Origin: Hysterangium stoloniferum
Lineage: Eukaryota > Basidiomycota > Agaricomycetes > Hysterangiales > Hysterangiaceae
Length of the DNA: 64,000 nucleotides
Assembly (NCBI GenBank): GCA_015178975.1
Contig: WHVD01000013.1
Location: 1,178,001-1,242,000, forward strand
Direction: 5' to 3'
In this document: in pieces, positions 54,836-64,000 of the stretch
How the letters are laid out: each line of letters begins with the position of its first letter
How positions within the stretch are numbered: the stretch's first letter is position 1
The notes under the pieces: generated by a model
Databases searched by the model: none
Told to the model about the DNA's origin: nothing
What the model saw: only the letters and a program-made list of their open reading frames with translations
Translations under genes and position numbers: made by a program

Positions 54836-56893
54836 ATTGCTTCCAATGTCATCTCTGCTTGTTTATCCACTAGAAAATGTCCTTCAGTGTACCCAGACAT
54901 ACCATCAACTACTGCCATCATATATGATTTACCGCGGACTGATGTCACTCGTGACGGCCCCCACAGATCGATGTACAGGTGCTCTCTGTAAGCCTGGCGC
55001 CCCAGTCTTACGCTTTCACTCATTGTTCCCGTTATGTGTTCGCTCTTTGTTATGCGTTCACTCTTTGTTATGTGTTCCCTTTGTTCTTTGTTTCCTTTGT
55101 TCCCCTCTTTTGTTCTATTGCCACATTACCATGACTTATATAGCCCAGGATGTTTCCCTTCTCTCCAGACACCGTAGCTATACTTCCTGTATCCAGTCCT
55201 GTTCCAGACTATACACTGTGGTCCTGTCAACTCGTGTGACCGCCAGTGATCCCATTGACAACGGGATTCCACTCTCCAACCTCCCTCTTGCGATTGTCGT
55301 TGGTTAGGAAGGGCCATCTGGTGTGTTTGCCCATGATGCAGTCTTTGCATTTCCCTGGGTTTTGGTGAGTGGTGGTAATGTCTAGTCCATCAACGGCATT
55401 GTATTTATCTATTTGTTCAATAGTTGTATATGTGACGTGGCCTAACCGTCTATGCCAAGTGTCGATGTCAGTTGGTTTGACATGTGATCGTGTTGCGTAT
55501 ACTGCCACTACATTCTTTTTCCCTAGTGCATCGCTTATCCCAACACTTGGCAATTTAGCAGTTTGGCCATCAGTTTCAGAACTTGATGAGAGTAAGTCAA
55601 TCTCATACATTGTTCCTGCTCCTCATCCCTGCATGAAATGCCAGTTATTCTTGTCAATGAAAATTACCTCTCCTCCCCCAAAAACGGAGTAGCATCCTGC
55701 TTTGTCAAGTCTGCCGATGGAGATTAGGTTATGTGTCAGATCTGGGGTGTGTAAGGCCTTTTCAAAATCTATATCGATCGTGTTTCCATTGAACCTGATT
55801 TTCTTCCTTACAGTTCCAATTCCTCTTATGTCGAAGTCTCCTCCTGCAGTGGCTGTCATGCCGCGTTTTCCGACGAAGGGTTCATTTGTGGAAAAATCAT
55901 TGATGTTCACAAAACAGTGGTCGCTTGCTGCGGAATCAGCATATGTGATTATTTGAGATTCAATAGGCGGGGAAATCTTGGTCATAAGTGCGTAAAAATT
56001 GTCTCTCAGTGTATCATTGGCTGATTCTGTGGGGACGATTGTTATGTTAGCATTGGTTTGATTCGGTGCGACTGCCACATTGCTTGTGGTTCCTCGTTGG
56101 TTGGCATTCCCCTTCTTCTTCCACCAATCAGGGTACTGGCCCTCCATTCCCCCTTTTGGCTTAAAACACTTGTCGTGTGCCCAACCCGTTTGCAAACTGG
56201 GTTTGAGCAAACCAACGTGCTTCATGTTTTTGTTGTGAGGGCCTGGGCCATTTGAGGTGTTGCTTTTCTGTGATGTGCCAGTGTTGCATCGTGCATGGTG
56301 AGTCTTGCGATGACAGCTGCTGATGTTTTCTGCTCATATAATGTGCTGATATAGATGGACCATTCACTAGGCATTGAGCCAAGGATAATAGTGCGAAATT
56401 TGGAGCCGTCAATGTTGCTGCCTTGTCCAGTTGCCTTTTCCCAAGCTTCTCGAAGGGCGGCGAAGTGTGCGTGTAGATCTGCACCATTGGTATGTTGTAT
56501 GGAACGTGAGGTATTTTCAGCATTTAGGTGGCCTATGTCAGAAACAGCATTGTATATGGTGGTGAGTGCGGTCCATGCCTCTGAGGCTGTTTGTGTTGAC
56601 CTGATACCAAAACCGAGAGGATTTTTAACGTTTAAGGTAATTATACTCTGGGCATATGCGTCACACTGTGTCCATTCATCTAGTGTTGGTGTCATCGAGC
56701 CCCAGTAGCTTGTTGCTGTCTGTGGTTGGGTAGCTGAGGAGGACATCTGGGGTTTCGTTATTGTGCCATTCATGTATCCATATACACCTCGTGCATTTGC
56801 AGCAGACAGGATGGTCTCCTTCCAGGTGTACCATTTACTCCCATCGAAACGTTCATCAGTGGGAAGTTGGAAAAGGGATGGTTGTGTAGACAT
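54836..56893 (-). pseudogene. Copia III Gag-protease-integrase, decayed
   Basis: The ATG at 56893 starts MSTQPSLFQLPTDERFDGSK, a copia Gag with the usual FDGSKWYTWKETI opening, running to about 56222. A zinc knuckle remains across a frameshift (CSNPVCKRVGHT, then DKCFKPKGG...PDWWKKK). The protease active site is YADSAASDHCF (about 55935) and it continues to DLTHNLISIGRLDKAGCY. TGA follows near 55623. Pre-integrase and integrase zinc parts (WHRRLGHVTYTT...CKDCIMGKHTR) reach 55277, then LTR H. Beyond it the core resumes with the first catalytic Asp in YIDLWGPSRVTS and stops at repeat G. Confidence 0.88.
54987..55271 (-). repeat. Solo LTR, family H (copy 3), in copia III integrase
   Basis: 285 bp, on the plus strand TGTAAGCCTGG...GGGATTCCA, with a perfect target duplication ctctc (54982-54986 and 55272-55276). 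Confidence 0.92.
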
Positions 56894-56924
56894 AGTTGTT
56901 ATTCAAAATATTTTGGGGTTTCAG

Positions 56925-57138
56925 TTTCAGTTCAGTTCAGTTCGGGTTTGGTTTGGTTTGAGTTCAATTCAGTTCAGGTTTAATTCAGTTTGGGTTTAAT
57001 TCGGTTCAGATTTAATTCAGTTTGGGTTCAATTCAGTTTGGGTTCAATTCAGTTTGGGTTCAATTTGGTTTGGGTTCAATTCAGTTTGGGTTCAATTCGG
57101 TTCAGGTTTGGTTTGGTTTGGGTTTGATTCGGTTTCTA
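56925..57138 (-). repeat. Minisatellite in the leader of copia III
   Basis: Tandem, degenerate 16-17 bp units (ttcaattcagtttgggt and variants) between the Gag start and the primer-binding site. About a dozen units. Confidence 0.85.
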
Positions 57139-57150
57139 GTAACTTGGGAT

Positions 57151-57162
57151 GGGGCCCATAAC
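57151..57162 (-). promoter_or_regulatory. Primer-binding site of copia III
   Basis: Minus strand GTTATGGGCCCC, one base from the putative LTR end (TGTTACA at 57164). It is the same half-tRNA-Met type as in copia I. Confidence 0.6.
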
Positions 57163-57163
57163 T

Positions 57164-57500
57164 TGTTACAAATAGTATAACTTAGTTTGAGGAGTAGTAA
57201 GAATCCACTAAGGAATACATAGTTTTGTGAGGTTCGTATTTAAGTACAAGAAGACGGTAGCAAGGATCATGGGTCATGTGGTCATATAATACCGGACAAT
57301 AGAACAATTAGCCTACAATGTGAACAAAAAGAATAGTGAGACAAAAGTCCCGATAGAGATGTACAATAATCCACGGGGTTCCGTGCCCCTTTCAACTTTA
57401 TAGGTACGCATTAGCCTAATTCCAACAAGTCCAGTTGGAAAGCAACTTAAGACCATTCAAGCTATGAGTCACACTCACAGTCACACTCACTCAATCACAT
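57164..57500 (-). repeat. Putative 5' LTR of copia III
   Basis: Begins TGTTACAAAT next to the primer site. The outer end is guessed near 57500 (tcaatcaca) and no second copy exists in the window to confirm it. Confidence 0.4.
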
Positions 57501-57659
57501 AGAATTCACAAGAGTATATAATTGTATAATTATAAATAATTAATGAACTTTAATCTTAAAATAGGTTTCTCTGATTTAGATCACATACCTTAATAGATAC
57601 TTAAAATTGTTCATACAGAGTAGTGTGGGGGGGAGGCTTGTAACTATTAATGAAGATAA

Positions 57660-58235
57660 TCAATAAATATTAGTATTACAAAACATACAGCATACTCACT
57701 AATACACTGCATTGAGCTACACATCATCCATTCTTGAAACACTACAATTCATCTCACTGTCATCCATTTGAGCCTGAATGTCAGAGTTAGAGTCAGAGTC
57801 CTGCACATTGTTGTCATTCACAAAATGTCCATTGTCCAAATGGCTATCTGGGTAACCTTGATCAAATACATTATATCCTGCATACCCATCTCTATGTGTC
57901 CTTCCGCAAGTTTGAGATTGGGCGCTGTGATTGCTAAAGGACCAAGGTGGGTTAGTGTACATCATGAAGTTATTATGTTATTATAAAGTGTAATTTACTC
58001 ACACTTCAGCCTTTCCTGATGGTCTTGAAGAAAATTGGCGGCATTGTGACATATATGCGCAGTAGTAATCCTAGAAGTTACAAAACATCAATTTGGCCCA
58101 ACCCTAGATACAGAGACCTTTGAAGAGAGCCCGGCCCATGAAATGATTGGAAAGCAAAGCCCAGGAATGAAATGGCGGCAGAGGCACAGTGCGGGGAAAC
58201 GCATTATGTCAGATATGTAGCAGTGTTTGTGATTC
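57660..58235 (-). repeat. Dispersed repeat K, copy 2, with gene fragment
   Basis: Copy of 1-588. The minus-strand exon is open here: 57965-57717 encodes 82 residues (MMYTNPPWSFSNHS..., THRDGYAGYNVFDQGYPDSH, then Asp/Ser-rich and ending SRMDDV). Upstream, a GTGAGT donor near 58008 and a short exon reading ITTAHICHNAANFLQDHQ (about 58070-58010) suggest a spliced gene end. The start of that gene is not present. Family not recognised. Confidence 0.6.
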
Positions 58236-58249
58236 AGTCACATGTAGAA

Positions 58250-60540
58250 CATTGCAAGTGAAGGGTGTGTTTTGATCTGACTCGTCTAGCTGCCGGGAAG
58301 TGCAAGACCATCCAGCAGGCTGCGGCAAAATAGCTTATGCATTCTAATTAGGTCAGAACTCAGCGGCAAGCTAATTAGGTTGCAAATAGAAGATACACAA
58401 GTGAATTGCCGAACCTTGGCTGACACGAAGAAAGGCTGAGATTGGAAATATGAATAATCAGAAAGAGTACAATGGAATTGACTGGTGTGGGAACTTCGCT
58501 TCAGGGAAGGTTCAAAACCACCTATCTGTTACCCTCACTTCACCCACATACGTCTCATGGACCTCTGGAGAATACTCGACCCCCAAACCCACCCTAGGAA
58601 TGATGCCGAGTGTGTATTTTCCATTTGGCTTTTACTTTATTCAAGATCTGATCATTAACGGCACGCTTGATGGTGGCGCCAGGTCTTCAAGTGCTCCAAG
58701 TCGAAGGCACCCGAATGGAGTGGGGGATACAGGCAATCGGACGTGCGAGGCTTCATATCACATATTTTACAACCTTTTTAGCATGCTCAATCAATTTTAT
58801 TTGCAGATTGGAGGAGGAATGTGCAGTTTTGGGGGAGACATCCGGAAACAATTTTCCGATAATCCAGTCAAGAGACCGACGATTTGCTGTCGTCTCAGGG
58901 AGCGTGGGGACGTCCATCTTGAACGACTTGTCGTTACCCGCTTCGTTCACACGCGATCCCAGCGGGCCATTCCCGCCGCCCCACTTGAATCAATTTGAGT
59001 ACAGAAATAGGTAATATTGCAATCTTTCGGGAAAAAATCTATGTTTACTTGAAATATTTCTTTCCTGACATCCTTTTAGTTCTCGCTCACAACTATCAGA
59101 CAGGCATCATTCCACGGGAATGCCTGTGTACGCATACTCGGGGACACCGTCAGGTTTGTTTCGTGCTCATTACATTCAATTTCTGTTAAAAATTTGCAAA
59201 ACGAAATGTATTAGAATTTGTAGACTACAGACATTTCGACCGTCAGCGCAGGTCCGCGAATTTTGAAGCGACGTAAGTTCTTTTCTTACAATTAATTATG
59301 TTTATTGACGAGAATACAGCATACCCCATGAGTATCCTGGGGACAATTCCCACACTGGTATGCCAGAGGTTGTGGTCCCTACCTTGGGTACTCCGGGGCG
59401 TATCAAAGACCCCTTCGAGGGAAATGTTTTCGCACACGGGGAGAGCTTAACACGGTATGCATTCCTATGTTTGCGAAATCAATATATCCTGGCTAACAAG
59501 TTTATTATCAAATTCATGTCTCTACCCCAGCTCCCCCGAACATAACCATGTAGAACACGCCAGATCCATGTCGTCGAACTGCGGCACCATGGAACGTAAT
59601 CCATGTACGGAGATAGCGAGGGAGCCGGAGGAGGTATCCTCGACTATGACCACGCTTAAATGGCGCCCATTTATCATACCCACATACCCAACCAAGCCTC
59701 AACCTAAGAGGAACCCCACTACCCCGAGCCACCATGCTTTCACGGTGAGGGTATCCCTCCTCCAGGCCGCCGCAGTGAACGCAGTATTTCCTACGCCATT
59801 GTGGAAAAAAACCGACATCGCCGACTTTGTGACCTTCATTACCGCCGCTGATCCACAGGCAGACCAGAGGGAGTGCAAGCTGTGTCAGAACGTTCTGACC
59901 ACCCAAAACTCACTGGTAGACCATTGGCTGAGGGTTCATGCCTTTGCCGACTTGAAAGTCGCGCTTCTGCATCCACATCAAGCACCCAATAACTCAGTTG
60001 TAAATACAACCCAGAGGCGGGATATCCTTCTGGCCGCCTTGTACACCTGTCCCTTGAAGGGATGTGTGAGTTCGTCAATGGTTCGTGTCTTTCCTACAAG
60101 GACCGCTCTATTGAAGCACGTAGGCCTCCACTACAAGCCTCTCAAGGAAGCTTCCGGGGAGGAAAAAGGACGGGAGGCTGCGGTAGAGTTAAAGCAAATG
60201 GAGGAGCAGGTTTCCACTTACTTCATTCACCATGCCTTCTGGCAGGTTGTAGACTCTAAATATTTCACTTGCCGGGACTACAAGCTGATTTGGCTGCTTA
60301 ATCAGTATGGGGGGAATTAGTTGCATCGTACATCACTTGTTATATGAACTGTTACCCTGCGTGGTTATCCGAGCCAAGTGAGACATCTACGATAAGCTGC
60401 GCCTCTTCAGGTACTTTGACACATGGCTTAATTTGGCTCTTAGGTAGTTATTTCTTGAGTGTCATTTTTAATTGGAACTTTAACATGTCAAAAGATGTGT
60501 AGAATGTACAGACATTCTGGCACAATAATTAGCACAGCCA
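58250..60540 (+). repeat. Dispersed repeat G, copy III (plus)
   Basis: The cleanest copy: 5' block (ctgactcgtctagctgccgg at 58276), a single middle unit (58695-59155), the tacaattaattatg block (59287) and an intact C2H2 ORF. It has no TIR element and no tandem duplication, so it serves as the reference for the insertions in copy I. Confidence 0.82.
59568..60320 (+). CDS. Two-finger C2H2 protein of repeat G (copy III, intact, 250 aa)
   Basis: ATG 59568 (MSSNCGTMERNPC) to TAG 60320. The frame is open further upstream to 59457, but the ATG at 59568 matches the start of copy I. Finger 1 reads ECKLCQNVLTTQNSLVDHWL then RVH (C-x2-C-x12-H-x4-H). Finger 2 is TCPLKGC followed by HVGLH (C-x4-C-x17-H-x3-H). 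The helix LKQMEEQVSTYF and tail CRDYKLIWLLNQ are kept, with four extra residues QYGG before the end compared with copy I. The protein is roughly three-quarters identical to copy I by eye. Function unknown. Confidence 0.75.
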   Translation: MSSNCGTMERNPCTEIAREPEEVSSTMTTLKWRPFIIPTYPTKPQPKRNPTTPSHHAFTVRVSLLQAAAVNAVFPTPLWKKTDIADFVTFITAADPQADQRECKLCQNVLTTQNSLVDHWLRVHAFADLKVALLHPHQAPNNSVVNTTQRRDILLAALYTCPLKGCVSSSMVRVFPTRTALLKHVGLHYKPLKEASGEEKGREAAVELKQMEEQVSTYFIHHAFWQVVDSKYFTCRDYKLIWLLNQYGGN

Positions 60541-61310
60541 GTTAGAGGCCCTTCGGAGGATATAGATATCTGTGATAGAAATATAACCGAACGGTTAGGG
60601 GAAGTATTAAACAAGAACCGAAGTGCATTTCAATTTAACAATTATAAGAGTGAATTAAGAGTGGGAAACCTGGCATTCGGTGTGGGGTTGACTTGTAGTA
60701 TGAAATGGGCCCACCGTCGGTCCAAACGTCAAGTAAATCATCGTCTTCGTTATTAGGTTGATCTTTTTCCTTCAGCGAATCATCAGGAACCTGCAAAAAT
60801 ACCTCCCGGATATTTCCCGCTTACAAACGGAAGAATTTCTCCTCCGAACATGGGCCTAGCATTGTTTGTGTCAATTGTCCCTTCCCGCCTGCAAGCTCGT
60901 TTTTTTTACGCTTTCCATATTTACAAACAATAATAATGACCAGATTGTTATCAGCGAGAAATTTGGTATCATTTCATACTACTGTGCGGAATATCTGGGA
61001 TTGGGGTATAATACTGCCTACCATAGCATTGCCTTGAGCGCAAAGATACACCCTTTTAAATAGATTTTTATTTGACAGCCCCTGTCCTTCATGACCTGTA
61101 GGAAGCACATGTCAATTTTTGCCTCGGCTGTTATCTATTTTCCTAAAATTATCAAGATATCGCCACGGAAGGATAGTAATGCCATTCCGTATCCTCAATC
61201 GTGGCGATGCTGGAGCCAATGACTATGAGACAAGGGCCTTCTGTCACATGGGTGTGAGTACAAAGCAAGCCAGAACAAAGCTAGACAGAAGGTAGACCAT
61301 CAGGCATGTA
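60541..61310 (+). repeat. G-associated segment absent from copy I
   Basis: Matches, inverted, 53140-53640 of copy II (gttagaggcccttcggagga; tatctgggattggggtataa) but is missing in copy I, where agcacagc joins gtgtaatcatcacgtcagag directly at about 35710. Either a deletion in I or an insertion shared by II and III. Confidence 0.6.
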
Positions 61311-62045
61311 CTAATGACATCAGAGAAGGGAATAACTTCGAGACCTAACTTTGAAGCGTGGACCTGAGAAACCACGTGGATGTCGGTCTTTTCATGGGAA
61401 ATACCGCTCCATAGCGCTACGAAAGCAGGTGGTTTCAAAATATATTCTTTTTAGGAAGCTTCGGATAATACTTGGTGATTAATGGAAGCAGAGCTTCCAG
61501 TGAGAAACGAGTCCCGAGTCAGAGTCTAAAATCCGTTCAGTTGCAGAGGCGGGGGGCGGCTCGAATTCGAATTCAACAAAACAATGCCATCCCACACCAC
61601 TTCTGAGAACACATAGCTACGACATACAACGAGGTAGGTGTGAAGCGGGCAAATAGCACATGGAAGCCACAATGCAAGGACGGTTGCGAAAGACGCGGAT
61701 GACCCCATCAGGAAAATCTGAGATCTCCTGTTTTTACTTATTAGACTAGAACTAAATGAAGGACATTAAGTTCCGTACGCACATTGTTTCTCCTCAGCCG
61801 GATGGCAGGATAAGTAGCGATGTCATTCTAAGAGAAAAAGGAAAAACCATTAGTAACGAGTAAGTAGTTAAGGACTTCAGTTTAATTCCTGGATTTCATA
61901 TAAGTGAAGAAAGTTCCTAAGTACGGAATATGGCGCGAGTTGGCGATCTGGTAATCTTTCAGCTTGGGGGCGGGCGCTGGGTCCCGGCTGCGTTTGTATG
62001 TCGCCTAGCTGATGAGCGAACAGGGGCGGCTGTTTAGGAGAAGGA
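61311..62045 (+). repeat. Repeat L, copy III
   Basis: Matches 35740-36480 (for example ggaagcttcggataatactt; cagccggatggcaggataag). Similarity ends near 62045. Confidence 0.7.
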
Positions 62046-64000
62046 TTCCCAGAGCTTATGAGGTGGGGCGAGATGCAGGTAAGAAGCTCGATGTGTGTGA
62101 GGTGGGTTTATTGTGTATATTAAACATCGCGAATTGGTGAAGGAGGATGAACGACTGTCCACAAGTGAGGGTTGGATTGGATAATGGTATCCAACGTGCC
62201 TCGTGCCTCTTCTACGTTGGATACACCCATGTCCGTCGCGTCGCCTTCCCTACGCCGTTACTACCGTCAACGTCATCCTTGCTGAGAATAGAAGGCCATC
62301 TCATTGAGATTGGCATTAACGTCAAGATCAAGGTTGCGTCACAAGAAAGAAACGAAGATGCGGTGTACTTGGCTGGGTCGAACATGGAATGAGAGTGGCT
62401 GCTTGGGCTAGATATCCGCCAGTAGGTGCCAGGTGAGAACCTAACGCGTACACAGAAGATATAGGATGGCAGGTATTCGTGACGAACGATAGGTAGATGT
62501 CACACTGTGAGGTCCACTAATGACGATGATATTGGTTCAAACGTGTTTCTTCCAATTTGATGTGCTCGTTTGTCGCACAGTAATCTGGTCTTTCCTACGC
62601 TTTCACTACAGTCGGAGTCATCCCTACCATCACTATTGCTTCCGCTCTCGCTGTCGGATGAATCCAGTGCGCTATAGCCGGTGTACAGGATAAAGGTGGA
62701 CATGTGGTTCAACTCATGGCCTCGAAACGTTCAAATGGGCAACTGAAAACCGGACATAGTCTCGGCGAGAACGGAGGAGCATGTTACTAGGATGTACAAT
62801 GTCAAAAATAAGCTGATGGTCTAACGAAGAAACAAAGACACGACATACTTAAATATGTTCCCAGACCATTACCCGCTACGCATGGCCCTGTTGCAGAGAT
62901 AGACGCTCGTCCATCGGTGTCCGCGACCCGGCGGAAAGCGCGATCATGTTGGATCGAGGAGTGTGAGGGTGTCTGGCATGAGAATAAAGAATCGGAGAGG
63001 GGCGGGCAGTTGGATCAGGGGGTGGCGTGTGGGTTCAAGTGTGGGCTACATCGGAATTATGTTTGTTTGGCGACAACGTCTGAGGGAGAGATGGTCTCTG
63101 CAGCGGTAGTTTCGTCTTGGCTCTGAGTCAGAAGCGTGGCGCCAGTGTCTTCACAAAATTGAAGGACTGTGTTGGGTTAAGCATCTGAGGAGCCAGGTGG
63201 AACTTTCCATCCAGAGCTGTCACAACAGCTTTGCTTCCTTAGGCACTCTCTGGATATACAAGCGTTCATGAAGATATCCACCTGACAGAAGTCAAGAGAA
63301 AAGCTGCCTGCCCTGGTATTTAAGTTCCCAAACGTCTGTCCTAGCGGATTGGTTTCAGTACCAAGCACGTAACGCTTTGTGAGTCTCCATCGTTCATGTA
63401 TAGAAAAACGTTGATCCAATAGCCTGCTCCTTAGCCTTAGGGATGTAGACGGAATCCTGGGTTGCCTGTATTAGAGGGAGATGCGCAATGTTACGATAAA
63501 ACATTAGTGAAATGAAGGATGGCCATCTAAGATATGCACTGACTAGCAAAAGGCGCCTTCTCACCTACTTGTCAATCCAAATCTAATAAACTATTGATGG
63601 AGGAAGCTGGAGATACACCGTTTGTGACGAGACGTCAAGAATCAAGATACGAGACGCGAAGACAGGTTGTCAGGAGACTGCATCAGCTATTCTCGAACAT
63701 GCAGAGCAAAGGCCAGCGCCTATTATGTAAAAGGTTCCCACGAAACTATGTCAATGGAGAAAAAACAAAAGGGACGGAACAGCGAAACATGATAATGTAG
63801 AAGACGTAGATAACAGGACACAATGAGAGTTGAAACATGATATACTATGAACAATACAACACATGTATAACCATGTCGTACTACTGAGTTGCTGCGATCT
63901 ACTTGCTCTGTCAGACGGAGAGCGGTCTTCTCAACAGCACCGATTATTTCAGCACAAGGCGACTACTTTTCGGGTCAACGAATTAGATAGTGATTTCACC
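62046..64000. other. Unassigned 1.95 kb at the window end
   Basis: No repeat shared with the rest of the window. Small ORFs: 62147-62392 plus (81 codons), 62500-62712 minus (70 codons, acidic Ser/Asp stretch), 63177-63419 minus and 63594-63800 plus. GC content is higher than in the transposon areas, so a host gene with short exons is possible, but I could not build one. Confidence 0.4.

Larger units (their letters stand above)
54834..57500 (-). mobile_element. Copia element III, 3'-truncated, with nested LTR H
   Basis: Minus-strand element with a putative 5' LTR starting TGTTACAAAT at 57164, primer site, a minisatellite leader, Gag, protease and the first part of integrase. It stops at 54834, where repeat G begins, so the rest of integrase, reverse transcriptase, RNase H and the 3' LTR are missing. 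LTR H is inserted at 54987-55271. The right end of the 5' LTR is not certain. Confidence 0.75.

Noticed and set aside
62147..62392. 81-codon plus-strand ORF as a host gene
   Set aside because: No motif, and the minus strand is equally open in parts; no splice model supports it.
1..64000. tRNA or rRNA genes
   Set aside because: No cloverleaf with A and B boxes or rRNA sequence was recognised by eye; a tRNA scan could still find one.

Overview
This window looks like nuclear DNA of a filamentous fungus, most likely an Agaricomycete (Basidiomycota). The evidence is short introns (about 50-75 nt) with GTAAGT/GTGAGT donors, CTAAC/CTAAT branch points and AG acceptors, chromodomain Ty3/gypsy and Ty1/copia elements, fungal Tc1/mariner elements and a LINE fragment with an RNase H C-terminus. 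The phylum-level call is inference. No rRNA, tRNA, CRISPR array or bacterial operon was seen. Most of the window is a transposon graveyard with several layers of nesting, dated here by target-site duplications (TSDs) read directly from the sequence. LAYOUT. 1-7349: two truncated copia fragments plus solo LTRs of one LTR superfamily (TGTTACGAC...TTAACA), called A, B, C and D here. 7910-11709: a gypsy element rearranged into two head-to-head halves bounded by inverted LTRs (F). 11949-13539: a Tc1/mariner element (Tc1-a). 13996-14831: a solo LTR A. 15724-18967: a second Tc1 element (Tc1-b) containing LTR C, which itself contains LTR A. 20711-31912: an inverted copy of a dispersed repeat (G) broken by a LINE, which holds an 8.8 kb chromovirus, which holds a solo LTR B. 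31925-37420: repeat G in plus orientation with an intact two-finger C2H2 ORF, plus a 1 kb terminal-inverted-repeat element and a tandem duplication. 37505-39910: a gag-only copia-like element (TR-GAG type) with a nested LTR A. 41631-43259: two solo LTRs and a MITE. 43736-51243: the one recognisable host gene, ten exons, interrupted in its last exon by a 5.1 kb copia element. 51850-62050: further copies of repeat G, a second copia element and repeat K. 62050-64000: nothing recognised. HOW THE PARTS RELATE. The best candidates for something undescribed are: (1) a gene on the strand opposite to gag-pol, between integrase and 3' LTR of the chromovirus, with apparent introns, a long charged helical region and a six-cysteine motif with exact fungal Zn2Cys6 spacing; (2) the G repeat, which carries a conserved C2H2 protein in three copies, two of them intact; (3) the ten-exon host zinc-finger gene (about 635 codons), reconstructed only by joining both sides of the copia insertion, with three earlier in-frame stops compatible with C-to-T decay. 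Nothing could be searched or aligned by machine; all homology statements rest on motifs recognised by eye.
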